Source: Pseudoalteromonas sp. HM-SA03
Lineage (GTDB): Bacteria; Pseudomonadota; Gammaproteobacteria; Enterobacterales; Alteromonadaceae
Direction: 5' to 3'
Length of the DNA stretch: 59,707 bases
NCBI RefSeq assembly: GCF_002289345.1
Contig: NZ_NSDG01000052.1
Location: forward strand, 38,890-98,596
In this document: one piece after another, positions 29,072 to 37,028 of the stretch
Layout of the letters: every line of letters begins with the position of its first letter
Numbering within the stretch: position 1 is the stretch's first letter
Notes under the pieces: model-generated
What the model saw: the letters and a program-made list of their open reading frames with translations, nothing else
What the model was told of the DNA's origin: nothing
The model's database searches: none
Translations under genes and position numbers: made by a program

Positions 29072-32017
29072 GTGATGAAAGCCCCCGCTTTTTGGCGCAC
29101 GTTACTAATAGGCATACTATGTTATCAGCCTGCTATGGCATCGCAGGCTGATGCTTTGCAACAGCTATTAGAACGGGTTGAACGAGTGAAAGCAAAACTT
29201 GCGGTACAGCAAAGTGAGCGGGTGGTCTCTCGGGTTGATGTTGGTACGGAACTGTTTTTATCCGCTTACAAAGGGAATTTATATTTAGGTGAAGTGATCG
29301 CGGTGACGTCGGAACAAGGCGTCAATGTGGAACTCTTGAGCTTGTTTTCAGCTTTGGGCTTTGTGGTATCAGAAGATGTATCAGGAACTTTTGATGGTTG
29401 GTTCTTCACACCTGAAAACACCTTTAGTCTTAATGCCAAAGCGCATTTAGTTGAGAGCAAAGGGCAGCGAACGCAATTGAGTGATAAGGAGGTTCAGGTT
29501 ATCAATGGTGAGGTATTTCTCGCCGATTATATCGTTGCGACCTTATTCGATGTGAGCCTGTTTACCGATATACAGGATTTATCTCTTACGGTTAAAAGTA
29601 GGCAAATTCTGCCAATAGAAGCACAGCAACAGCGATTAAGAAGAGAAGTTGTCAGGTTTGACCGCAATGCCAGCGCAACATTACCGTGGCGACCAAGTCC
29701 TTATCAAAGCATCGGTAAACCAGTGCTGGATGCTCAGATAAATGCGCAGCTGACTGAAGACATTAGTCAGACGTCTTATTCCCTTATTGGTTCGCAAGAC
29801 ATCGCCTATTGGCAAGCTCAGTATTTTATTGCTGGTAGAGAGGGAGATGTGATTAATCGCTCACGATTATCCCTCAACCGTGCTTCTAAAAAAGCCGATG
29901 TTTTACCGTTTGGCAACTTTACCAAGGTATCGCTCGGTGATGTACAGAGTGTTCAAGTTGGAGTTGATGCGCTAAATGAAGAAGGGCGAGGAGTGAGCTT
30001 CAGTAACGCGCCGTTAGATAGCCGCACTAACCGTCAGCGTATTGTCATCTCAGGTCCTGTTCAGGTAGGGTGGGACGTAGAGCTTTATCGAAATGGATTG
30101 CTAATAGGGCAAGAAAATAATGTCCAATCTGGGCGCTATGAGTTTGAAAATATTGATTTACTATTTGGTGAAAATACCTTTGAACTGGTGATGTATGGAG
30201 GGCAAGCTCAAGTATCAAAAGAAGTGCAGACCTATTATGTTGAACAGAGCACCGTAAACGAAGGTGAAGGCTTTTTTGCCGTATCAATTACTGACACGGG
30301 CAAAAGTATACTGGGCGACAAGACTGCGGTATCAGGAGCATCAAGCTGGCAAGTAAATGGTCGATTTGACTACGGTCTTACTAAAAATTTTGCGGTGTAT
30401 GCAGGTTTGCAGCATCGTCAAGGTGTGAAAAATAGCGCCTCAGAACAGTACTTTTCTACAGGGTTTAACACCAATATTAATAAACGACTATTACTGGATG
30501 TTGACTATAGTAAGAGCGAAACGAACCAACGTCTCTCTGCAAATACTCGAACCCGTCTATTTGGCCAGCAGGTAGGTGCTAAATTTGAACTAAAGGAAGA
30601 TTTAGAGCGGGATGAAAATGCGACCGAGATAAAATTAACGGCGGCAGGAGATTGGTCTCTTTTTGATGCCGCTAAGATTTACTATCGTGCTGAATACTTT
30701 CGGCTTAATAGAGCTAATATAGACACCACCGAGCAAGCGTCGCTGCTGTTTAGCACGGGTAATTATTGGGGCACTTTCAGTAACCAATTTGTGTGGCAAG
30801 AGCAGACAGATCAAGCCAGCGATGTGAGTGGCTACTTGCGCTGGCAACGTAGGGTTCTTGGGGTGTATAGTCGTTTGACTACTTGGTATGACATAAAACC
30901 TGCCAATGAGATTACAGCAGCAGAGCTTGAGTTGAGCAAAGCGCTAAGTCCCGAGCTTGATCTTGGCGTTACCTTATACAAAGACTTTGCTGCTGATTAC
31001 TATAAAACCGAACTTGGATTGAGCTGGAACCATGATAAATTTCGGTTGTTAACAGACTTGCAATACGATAACGATGATAACTGGCAAGTGGGTCTATCAG
31101 GCCAAGTAAGTATTGGAGCGGGCGAAACCGTAGATCAGGTTTTTTTAACTGGCAAACGCTTGTCGCAGTTTGGCTCTTTGATGATTCGTGCTTTTATCGA
31201 CCAAAATAATAACGGCTATCTTGACGATGGGGAGTTACCGCTGAAAGGAGTAACCATAAAAGCATTGCAAAACTTTGCACAAGGTAAAACAGACGACGAT
31301 GGTGTTGCACTACTACCGGCAATGGTAAATTACAAACGAACAGATATTATTGTTGACAAAGAAACGATCCCCGAACCTTTTTTAATTCCTGCGAACGATG
31401 GCTTTTCGTTCACTCCAAGACCGGGTCATATTGAATATGTCGAAATACCATTTGTAAACTCGTCGGAAGTTGAAGGTATTGTTGAAATCAATGAGGGTAC
31501 TGAGCACCGACCTGCAGGATTCACAACAGTCAGTTTACTTGATGAAAAGGGTAACGAGGTCGCGCGCACTCAGACAGCATATGACGGCTACTATGTATTT
31601 ACTGGTTTGAAGCCAGGGACTTACCGTACAGCGATAAGTGACGCGGAAAGACTCGCGCTAGCCAGTACTCAACAGGTAGAAGTAGAGTTAAGTGCAGAGG
31701 GAGACTTGCTGCTTGATGTAAATCACGAATTACAACGACAGCGCGCAACCACGCAAGAGTTTGCTGTCGTTGGGCGCTTTAAGACACTAACGATATTAAA
31801 AGTGTATGCGGCGATTTTGGCTAAGCGTTATCCCGCATTATTACGCGGTGGTTTTGGGTATGCGCAAAAAGAAGGTGATGCGACTTATCTACTTATATTC
31901 AGAGGTGACGCCACGCAAAATGCGGCAAATATTTGCCAAAACCTACTTCCCTTCAAAGTTTCTTGCGCGGTGGAAGCCTTAACTATTTATGAAAGAGAAA
32001 ACAATGCAATCAATTAA
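29072..32017 (+). CDS. Usher-like outer-membrane protein with C-terminal SPOR-like domain
   Basis: The 981-aa product has a signal peptide (cleaved near PAMA|SQ), a short coiled coil, an N-terminal beta domain (about 45-190), the conserved run TLPWRPSPYQSIGKP, an Ig-like plug-type segment (VELYRNGLLIGQ), and a long stretch of amphipathic strands (about 390-700) read as a barrel. A calcium-loop-like DQNNNGYLDDGE (residues 710-721) opens a carboxypeptidase-regulatory-like domain, and a second such domain is at about 800-890 (DGYYVFTGLKPGTYRTAI). The last ~75 residues look SPOR-like with C955-x9-C965. Usher role is inferred from architecture and the adjacent chaperone. The start GTG 29072 follows GGGTAAGCG. 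Overlaps the next gene by 14 bp. Confidence 0.65.
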   Translation: MMKAPAFWRTLLIGILCYQPAMASQADALQQLLERVERVKAKLAVQQSERVVSRVDVGTELFLSAYKGNLYLGEVIAVTSEQGVNVELLSLFSALGFVVSEDVSGTFDGWFFTPENTFSLNAKAHLVESKGQRTQLSDKEVQVINGEVFLADYIVATLFDVSLFTDIQDLSLTVKSRQILPIEAQQQRLRREVVRFDRNASATLPWRPSPYQSIGKPVLDAQINAQLTEDISQTSYSLIGSQDIAYWQAQYFIAGREGDVINRSRLSLNRASKKADVLPFGNFTKVSLGDVQSVQVGVDALNEEGRGVSFSNAPLDSRTNRQRIVISGPVQVGWDVELYRNGLLIGQENNVQSGRYEFENIDLLFGENTFELVMYGGQAQVSKEVQTYYVEQSTVNEGEGFFAVSITDTGKSILGDKTAVSGASSWQVNGRFDYGLTKNFAVYAGLQHRQGVKNSASEQYFSTGFNTNINKRLLLDVDYSKSETNQRLSANTRTRLFGQQVGAKFELKEDLERDENATEIKLTAAGDWSLFDAAKIYYRAEYFRLNRANIDTTEQASLLFSTGNYWGTFSNQFVWQEQTDQASDVSGYLRWQRRVLGVYSRLTTWYDIKPANEITAAELELSKALSPELDLGVTLYKDFAADYYKTELGLSWNHDKFRLLTDLQYDNDDNWQVGLSGQVSIGAGETVDQVFLTGKRLSQFGSLMIRAFIDQNNNGYLDDGELPLKGVTIKALQNFAQGKTDDDGVALLPAMVNYKRTDIIVDKETIPEPFLIPANDGFSFTPRPGHIEYVEIPFVNSSEVEGIVEINEGTEHRPAGFTTVSLLDEKGNEVARTQTAYDGYYVFTGLKPGTYRTAISDAERLALASTQQVEVELSAEGDLLLDVNHELQRQRATTQEFAVVGRFKTLTILKVYAAILAKRYPALLRGGFGYAQKEGDATYLLIFRGDATQNAANICQNLLPFKVSCAVEALTIYERENNAIN

Positions 32018-32609
32018 GTGGCACCTCATTATGCTCAGTTTCGTTGCGTTAAGTGGTTGCCAAGCAACTGCGAGCAAGAGTCAACTTGACTCATTACAAA
32101 TGAAGAAGCAGCTATCTTTACTGGAACAGCAGGTAAGCACCTTACAACAAGAAGTAGAGCAGCTCAGAGCGCTAAAACAGCAGGTTGCTAGGTTTGAACA
32201 AGTGCAGGAAGATTTAGATGTTATTGCTATGCAGCTATCAAGTTCGCTTGCAAAGCAAAAGGACGCTGAGCTTTTAGCAAAGCAGCCTGAACAACTGATA
32301 GAGCGAACAACAAAGCCCACCGAGAAACAAGAACCGCCTGTAGAGATGGCTGAATTTGCAATTCAATTGGCCTCTACAACGGAATATGCCAAGCTTAGGC
32401 AAACCTACGAGCAACTCAAGGATAAGTTACCGCAAGACTTTGCAACAAGTGAAGTGAATATCGAGCAAATAGATATTCAAAATACGAAATATTATCGGCT
32501 CAAATTGGGAGCATTCACAGACAAGGCCTCTGCATATAAAGGTTGCCAGCAGCTTAAGCGTGCAGGCTTAAGCTGTTTGGTTAGCCATTACACCAGTCAT
32601 CGACTTTAA
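32004..32609 (+). CDS. Lipoprotein with coiled coil and SPOR domain
   Basis: The 201-aa product has a lipobox (SFVALSGC), a long predicted coiled coil (about residues 30-90, heptads rich in Leu and Gln such as LLEQQVSTLQQEVEQL), a short linker, and a C-terminal SPOR-type domain (FAIQLASTTEYAKL ... YRLKLGAFTDKASAYKGC). C181-x9-C191 matches the pair in the usher tail and in the lipoprotein at 26303. ATG 32004 overlaps the usher gene by 14 bp, so coupling is likely; ATG 31989 is an in-frame alternative. It could bind septal or denuded peptidoglycan and anchor the usher, which is inference. Confidence 0.7.
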   Translation: MQSIKWHLIMLSFVALSGCQATASKSQLDSLQMKKQLSLLEQQVSTLQQEVEQLRALKQQVARFEQVQEDLDVIAMQLSSSLAKQKDAELLAKQPEQLIERTTKPTEKQEPPVEMAEFAIQLASTTEYAKLRQTYEQLKDKLPQDFATSEVNIEQIDIQNTKYYRLKLGAFTDKASAYKGCQQLKRAGLSCLVSHYTSHRL

Positions 32610-32613
32610 AACT

Positions 32614-32629
32614 TGGTGCGTATTTTGCA
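32614..32629 (+). promoter_or_regulatory. Sigma-54-type promoter before the FlgO-like trio
   Basis: TGGTGC-N5-TTGCA, with GG and GC exactly ten bases apart, lies 35 bp before the first FlgO-like ATG. In Vibrio, flgO and flgP belong to the sigma-54/FlrA-FlrC flagellar classes, so this placement fits a flagellar operon that starts here rather than continuing the pilus-like operon. Confidence 0.65.
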
Positions 32630-32663
32630 TTTTATCCAATAAGTTTATCGTGGGCTTGGTGAA

Positions 32664-33245
32664 ATGAAATATCTAGCACTCATAGTGATTATATTGTTGG
32701 CGGGGTGCACAAACAGCCAACAGGTCGGCAAGAGAGAAGCGACCCAGCAGCAAGAGATCTTACCTGACTTAGATGGGTTTGGCGCTCAATTAGCCGCGGA
32801 GCTCGCTCAGTATGTACGGCCGTTCAAACCGAATTCAACGCTTGCTGTGATGAGTTTTTTTAAGGCTAATCAGCTGGATGACACCGTTGCTGGGCAAGGT
32901 TCTGGCTTGAGCGTGGCCTTGCAAGAATCCCTCATGACCCATTTAAGTCAAATGGGGGCAGATGTCGTGGAATATCGACTCAGAAACGCTTTATCTTTAC
33001 AAAGTTCTGCCGATAGTATGTTAAGTCGAGAATTGAATGTGCTGAATCAGCGCCAGAAAATTGACCTCGTGGTGGTCGGGACAATTGTAGAAAGTCGAGA
33101 TACCTATTTGGTCAATGCGCGGCTGGTCGATACGTTACATAATCGAGCCGTCTCAGCCGCATCAATCAGCATTCCAAAAGCTGTTATGTGGGGTACGGAG
33201 CGTGTCACAAATCGTGATGGTCAGATTATACGAAGCCAATATTAG
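32664..33245 (+). CDS. FlgO-domain lipoprotein (first of three)
   Basis: The 193-aa lipoprotein (lipobox IILLAGC) carries one FlgO-like domain: AAELAQYVRPFKPNSTLAVM, ALQESLMTHLSQMGADVVEY and the closing VVVGTIVESRDTYLVNARLV. FlgO proteins are outer-membrane lipoproteins needed, with FlgP and FlgT, for a stable sheathed polar flagellum in Vibrio. This copy is the most diverged of the three and lacks the SRD/SRN segment before the last strands. It is the first gene after the sigma-54-type site. Confidence 0.7.
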   Translation: MKYLALIVIILLAGCTNSQQVGKREATQQQEILPDLDGFGAQLAAELAQYVRPFKPNSTLAVMSFFKANQLDDTVAGQGSGLSVALQESLMTHLSQMGADVVEYRLRNALSLQSSADSMLSRELNVLNQRQKIDLVVVGTIVESRDTYLVNARLVDTLHNRAVSAASISIPKAVMWGTERVTNRDGQIIRSQY

Positions 33246-33259
33246 TGGAGATGAAGGTA

Positions 33260-33913
33260 ATGAAAAAAGTATTAAGTTTGGTTTTGCCGCTTTCATTGAT
33301 GGTTGGCTGTGCTCAGAGTAACTTTTTTGCGGTAGATAATGCTCAGGCTGAGCCCGTGCGCAATGGCTTTGAGAAATCTTCGATGTATCAAAGTAATCCA
33401 AACGGTATGAAACAATTCTCTGTTTCTCAGCAAATGGCTGGTAAAAATGTCACTCACTATGTCCAGTCTATTATGCAAGACATGGTTGCAAACTTGAAAC
33501 ACGTGAATGAGAAAACGCCGGTAGCAGTGACAAGCTTTGTATTTTTAGATAAAGAATTTGATAAAGGTTCCTTGCTGGGTAACCAGTTGGCTGAAAGCTT
33601 TATCCATGAGCTTCATGCATTTGGGATCCCTGTTGTGGACTTTAAAACAACAGACTATATCCGGGTGACACCTGAAGGCGATTTCATTTTTAGCCGTGAC
33701 TTTTTAGAGCTATCTGACGACCATCCTTTTTTGTATGTGCTAGGTGGTACTTTGGTGAATCATCAGGGCGGGGTTATGGTTAATGCCAGAGTGGTTGGGC
33801 TTCGAAGTAAAAGTGTCGTGGGTTCTGCTCAAGGCTTTTTACCGCAAAACGTAGTTAACGCCCTACAAGATGGTGCGGCATACGATGGCATTCGTATAGA
33901 GCGTGCGAACTAA
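33260..33913 (+). CDS. flgO: FlgO family outer-membrane lipoprotein, probable FlgO
   Basis: The 217-aa lipoprotein (lipobox LPLSLMVGC) has the full FlgO domain: VQSIMQDMVANLKHVNEKTP, VAVTSFVFLD, GNQLAESFIHELHAFGIPVV, RVTPEGDFIFSRDFLEL, GGTLVNHQGGVMVNARVVGL and the tail VVGSAQGFLP. Of the three neighbours this is the closest to Vibrio FlgO as I know it. ATG 33260 with GGAG nine bases upstream is preferred to in-frame GTG 33245 or ATG 33251, because the lipobox then sits at normal distance. It is 14 bp after the first copy. Confidence 0.78.
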   Translation: MKKVLSLVLPLSLMVGCAQSNFFAVDNAQAEPVRNGFEKSSMYQSNPNGMKQFSVSQQMAGKNVTHYVQSIMQDMVANLKHVNEKTPVAVTSFVFLDKEFDKGSLLGNQLAESFIHELHAFGIPVVDFKTTDYIRVTPEGDFIFSRDFLELSDDHPFLYVLGGTLVNHQGGVMVNARVVGLRSKSVVGSAQGFLPQNVVNALQDGAAYDGIRIERAN

Positions 33914-33926
33914 TTCGGAGGCGATG

Positions 33927-34565
33927 ATGAAAAATGTAGTGCTATTCGCGACGACACTCGCATTACTCAGTGGCTGCGAAATGACAAAACCGACTGCTCC
34001 TGAATCTACAGAAACGCAGCAATCCGATATGGAAATATTATATGCCATGATGGAAGAGCAAGAGCGTAATGAAGATTCACAAGCTGTGGTATCGCAAGAT
34101 ATTGGCTTCATTAGCTATCGTCATCGCAAAGAAATTGCTAACTACGCCAATCAAATTGCATTGGAACTGTCAGATACTGTGTTAGGGCAAAAGCCTGAGT
34201 CGATAGCGGTAGCCAGTTTTGTCAACTTTAATGAATCATTAAGGGATACAAACCAGCTAGGAAACCAATTAGCTGAGTCCTTAATGCATCAAATGCAAAA
34301 GTTGGGTTATCAAGCGTTAGATTTTAAAGCGCTTGGAAAAATAGAAGTGACATCCGGTGGCGACTTGACTTTTTCGCGTAACGCAAGCCGCTTGAAAAAC
34401 ACGCAATCTCCCAGCCATTTGCTGACAGGCACTATGGTTTACCGTCCACGAGGTGTGGAGGTAAATGCAAGGTTGTTAGAGTTTAATACCAACTTAGTGA
34501 TAGCAAGTACGGTGGTGACCATCCCGTATTTTATCCTTGATGATCAGGCAACCGCTTCAAGGTAG
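33927..34565 (+). CDS. FlgO-domain lipoprotein (third of three)
   Basis: The 212-aa lipoprotein (lipobox FATTLALLSGC) has an acidic/Glu-rich linker and a FlgO domain: ANQIALELSDTVLGQKPESI, GNQLAESLMHQMQKLGYQAL, KIEVTSGGDLTFSRNASRL and GTMVYRPRGVEVNARLLEF. The GNQLAES and SRxxxxL elements are shared with the preceding gene, indicating tandem duplication. GGAGG at 33917-33921 favours ATG 33927 over 33924. It ends the trio; a 332-bp gap and a tRNA follow. Confidence 0.72.
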   Translation: MKNVVLFATTLALLSGCEMTKPTAPESTETQQSDMEILYAMMEEQERNEDSQAVVSQDIGFISYRHRKEIANYANQIALELSDTVLGQKPESIAVASFVNFNESLRDTNQLGNQLAESLMHQMQKLGYQALDFKALGKIEVTSGGDLTFSRNASRLKNTQSPSHLLTGTMVYRPRGVEVNARLLEFNTNLVIASTVVTIPYFILDDQATASR

Positions 34566-34897
34566 TACTTCAAATAGCATTTTTTAGAAGAAATACCGTT
34601 TAGGTTTTATTAAACGAAGAACTATCCTACTTCTTATTCACACCTCAAGCGAAGTAACTGATAGCGCAGTAGTGGGTCCTAACTGCTGCGTATTCACCTA
34701 CTGAACCAGCTCATTTATTACCGCGAATAAATTGACTATTAATCTTTAAAAGTTCATTAAGATCAGTATACTAAAGCGAAGTCACTGAGATGCAGTACAA
34801 CAGAGAATCGACAACTCCAGACTTTCATGGGTATTAAGTAATGCAGATCCCGCTAGTGAAGGTCAAAAAAGGCGATTGTTATCTGACTTTAGAGATT
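34566..34897. other. Gene-free stretch before tRNA-Arg
   Basis: No supported ORF. An imperfect direct repeat is visible: AAGCGAAGTAACTGATAGCG (34647 on) and AAGCGAAGTCACTGAGATGC (34774 on), 127 bp apart, each followed by CAGTA. The segment must hold the tRNA promoter, but I cannot assign -35/-10 boxes with confidence. No integrase or attachment-site duplication of the tRNA 3' end is seen. Confidence 0.5.
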
Positions 34898-34972
34898 GTC
34901 CCCATAGTTTAATGGATAAAACAAGGCCCTCCTAAGGCTTAGATGTAGGTTCGATTCCTACTGGGGACGCCA
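34898..34972 (+). tRNA. tRNA-Arg (anticodon CCT)
   Basis: The cloverleaf is complete: acceptor GTCCCCA pairs with TGGGGAC, the anticodon stem AGGCC/GGCTT holds loop CTCCTAA (anticodon CCT, reads AGG), and the T stem GTAGG/CCTAC holds TTCGATT. The CCA end is encoded. It lies between the FlgO-like trio and flgT and is the only RNA gene I can support. Confidence 0.95.
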
Positions 34973-35079
34973 TTGGTATCATTTCTGCGTGGAATGACCA
35001 AAGTAAATGGGCGGCGGAAGCATGGTGAAAGTGTGTAAAGTCGTCGAAAATCTTGTCTGCGTCATAGGTAGTCTTAACC

Positions 35080-36276
35080 TTACAGTTCAAACTCATTTTC
35101 ATTTTCTATTTGAATTTCAACCAAATCATTAATTTGCACATTGTGAAGTGGGCGATTACTGATATTTACCGCAATGGCGTTTTGCGCATTCACCTGGATC
35201 ACTTGTAGCTTATTAATGGTTTTAAGTTGATGCATAAATATTTTACCATCGACATTGGTCAGCGGATTACTATGCGCTACGTTAAGGATTTGGCCATTCT
35301 CTAAGCCATGCATGCGGCCCAAATTAATAACGACTTGTTCATCATCGATATGTAGGATTTTGCCGTTGGTTGGTAAGCAGGCGACCGCTGCGTTTAAATC
35401 AGTTGCGATTTGTGTCAGCGTGGTTTGGATCTCATCAGCATAATCTGTCTGCCAAAAGCGCTCACTGTACACATCAATTAATTTGGTCTTCTTAAACGGC
35501 CACACGCCTTGAGTGGCATATTGCTTTTGCCACACCCTTTCATGAGAAAGTGCATCAAACAGCGCAAAGTCTACTTTAAAGCTTCTTAAGTATTTATCGC
35601 TTTGCCAAAAAGCGAGATCACTATTAAGTTTGTCGACACTAGCAATATCAGTAATTTGACTCAGTAATACAAATTGGCTGTTGGTATTTGCTGTAATGGT
35701 TTCGATTAGTTGTTCATTATAATCAAAACGCTGACTGAAAAAGCGGCTAACATCTATGGTTTGTGCAAAATAGGGAACGGGCTCTAAGCTCAACTTTTGT
35801 TCAGTCATCGTCTGATATAGGCGCTCGCTCACGGCTTTATTTATGTCAAAAATTTGACCTAAAGTTGCTTGGTGTTTATTTTTTAACTGGCTTTGTGTGA
35901 CTGCAACCTGTTTATTGTATGCACTGGTCGGGCACTGAGCACTCTGTGGGGTTATATCAATATGTAATGTCACTTGCCATGAGTCACCGACTTTTGCTTC
36001 AGCAATTACGTTGGCGCTTTGAATCTCAGCATTTGAGCGGATCTTAAGTTGATCTTGGGTGAGCACACCATCGGTGACGGTTTGTACGCTGCTTACCGCA
36101 GCCCCAGAAAACAGCAAAGCTTGTGTAATGGCATCGTTTACCGCCTTTCTTTTTGCTTTTTGATGATCGCCATTTTTAACGTCAGCCATGCCAGTAACTT
36201 CAAACCATTCAGCATAAGCAGGATTAGTTAAGGTGATACACAACAATGATAGACTACTCGCAAATTGCTTTTTCAT
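35080..36276 (-). CDS. flgT: Flagellar H-ring protein FlgT
   Basis: FlgT forms the H-ring around the LP ring of the sodium-driven Vibrio-type motor and helps place MotX/MotY. The 398-aa protein has a signal peptide (cleaved near NPAYA|EW), then EWFEVTGMADVKNGDHQKAK and KRKAVNDAITQALLFSGAAV typical of the N-domain, a middle domain, and a C-terminal beta domain (GKILHIDDEQVVINLGRMHG). It diverges from flgP, and a consensus sigma-54-type site lies 37 bp upstream. Its presence suggests a sheathed or polar Vibrio-like flagellum. Confidence 0.9.
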   Translation of the reverse strand: MKKQFASSLSLLCITLTNPAYAEWFEVTGMADVKNGDHQKAKRKAVNDAITQALLFSGAAVSSVQTVTDGVLTQDQLKIRSNAEIQSANVIAEAKVGDSWQVTLHIDITPQSAQCPTSAYNKQVAVTQSQLKNKHQATLGQIFDINKAVSERLYQTMTEQKLSLEPVPYFAQTIDVSRFFSQRFDYNEQLIETITANTNSQFVLLSQITDIASVDKLNSDLAFWQSDKYLRSFKVDFALFDALSHERVWQKQYATQGVWPFKKTKLIDVYSERFWQTDYADEIQTTLTQIATDLNAAVACLPTNGKILHIDDEQVVINLGRMHGLENGQILNVAHSNPLTNVDGKIFMHQLKTINKLQVIQVNAQNAIAVNISNRPLHNVQINDLVEIQIENENEFEL

Positions 36277-36312
36277 GTTTAAATGCCCAGATCAAAAACT
36301 ACCCTCTAACTC

Positions 36313-36328
36313 AGCAATACCTGTGCCA
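36313..36328 (-). promoter_or_regulatory. Sigma-54-type promoter for flgT
   Basis: On the minus strand: TGGCAC-N5-TTGCT, a full match to the -24/-12 consensus with GG-N10-GC spacing, 37 bp upstream of the flgT start. Confidence 0.8.
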
Positions 36329-36333
36329 AATTT

Positions 36334-36349
36334 TGGCAAGGTTCGTGCA
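36334..36349 (+). promoter_or_regulatory. Sigma-54-type promoter for flgP
   Basis: TGGCAA-N5-GTGCA with GG-N10-GC spacing, facing flgP and only five bases from the flgT site on the other strand. The -12 element has one departure (GTGC for TTGC). Confidence 0.6.
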
Positions 36350-36477
36350 TAATCATACATTATGAAGGTTAATTTTATTTATTGCCAATACTCAATAAAG
36401 CCGCAATAACCCTGCGAGATTAAGATGCAGGGGAGGTGTTAAATTTGATTGGTATAGATTGTAGCGGAGTGCAGGAA

Positions 36478-36954
36478 ATGCGTATCACTAATTCTATCAA
36501 TACAGTTGTTATGATTTGCTCGCTAGCAGGGCTCAGTGGCTGTTCAAGCCTTGTTGACAAGCACATTGAATATGAAACAGTGCAACCGGAAACTTTTCCT
36601 GTTTTACGGGCTGTGGGGTACGCGCCTTTGAGTGCTCAGCCTGGTAAAACTGCTGGTGAAAAGCAGCTAATGGCAATTAAAGTGTCAAAATTAGAAGCGT
36701 ATCGTGAATTGGCTGAGCAGCTGTATGGTCAAAACTTAACATCCACTATTACGGTAAAAGGTGCGGTTGCGCAAAACGACGGCCTTAAGAGCCAAGTAAA
36801 TGGACTTGTTCGTGGGGCTAAGGTGCTGAAAAGTTATGCTGTTGGCGATACTTACGCAACGGAATTAGAGCTTGATATGAAACGCGTTTACGATTTGTAT
36901 GTTACCCAGGTTAAGCCGCAGAAAATTAAGAAGATATCCTATAGCTTTAAGTAA
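36478..36954 (+). CDS. flgP: Outer-membrane lipoprotein FlgP
   Basis: FlgP is an LPP20-family lipoprotein forming the basal disk or outer-membrane ring of polar flagella in Vibrio and Campylobacter. The 158-aa protein has a lipobox (CSLAGLSGC), then AVGYAPLSAQPGKTAGEKQL, KLEAYRELAEQLYGQNL and LVRGAKVLKSYAVGDTYATE, hallmarks of the family. ATG 36478 with AGGAA upstream is chosen; the frame back to 36436 would put the lipobox too deep. The adjacent flgO of Vibrio is absent; the FlgO-like trio is 1.9 kb away beyond tRNA-Arg and flgT. Confidence 0.9.
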   Translation: MRITNSINTVVMICSLAGLSGCSSLVDKHIEYETVQPETFPVLRAVGYAPLSAQPGKTAGEKQLMAIKVSKLEAYRELAEQLYGQNLTSTITVKGAVAQNDGLKSQVNGLVRGAKVLKSYAVGDTYATELELDMKRVYDLYVTQVKPQKIKKISYSFK

Positions 36955-37028
36955 GCTCTTATTGCATGCTGTTTACTTGATAAGCTTCACTTCGGTTGTT
37001 TTTCAATACTAAAATACGATTGGCGTGG

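Noticed and set aside
26303-34972. Accessory block as a genomic island integrated at tRNA-Arg
   Set aside because: There is no integrase, no duplicated tRNA 3' end at the far side, and base composition looks similar to the flanks, so I cannot support integration at the tRNA.
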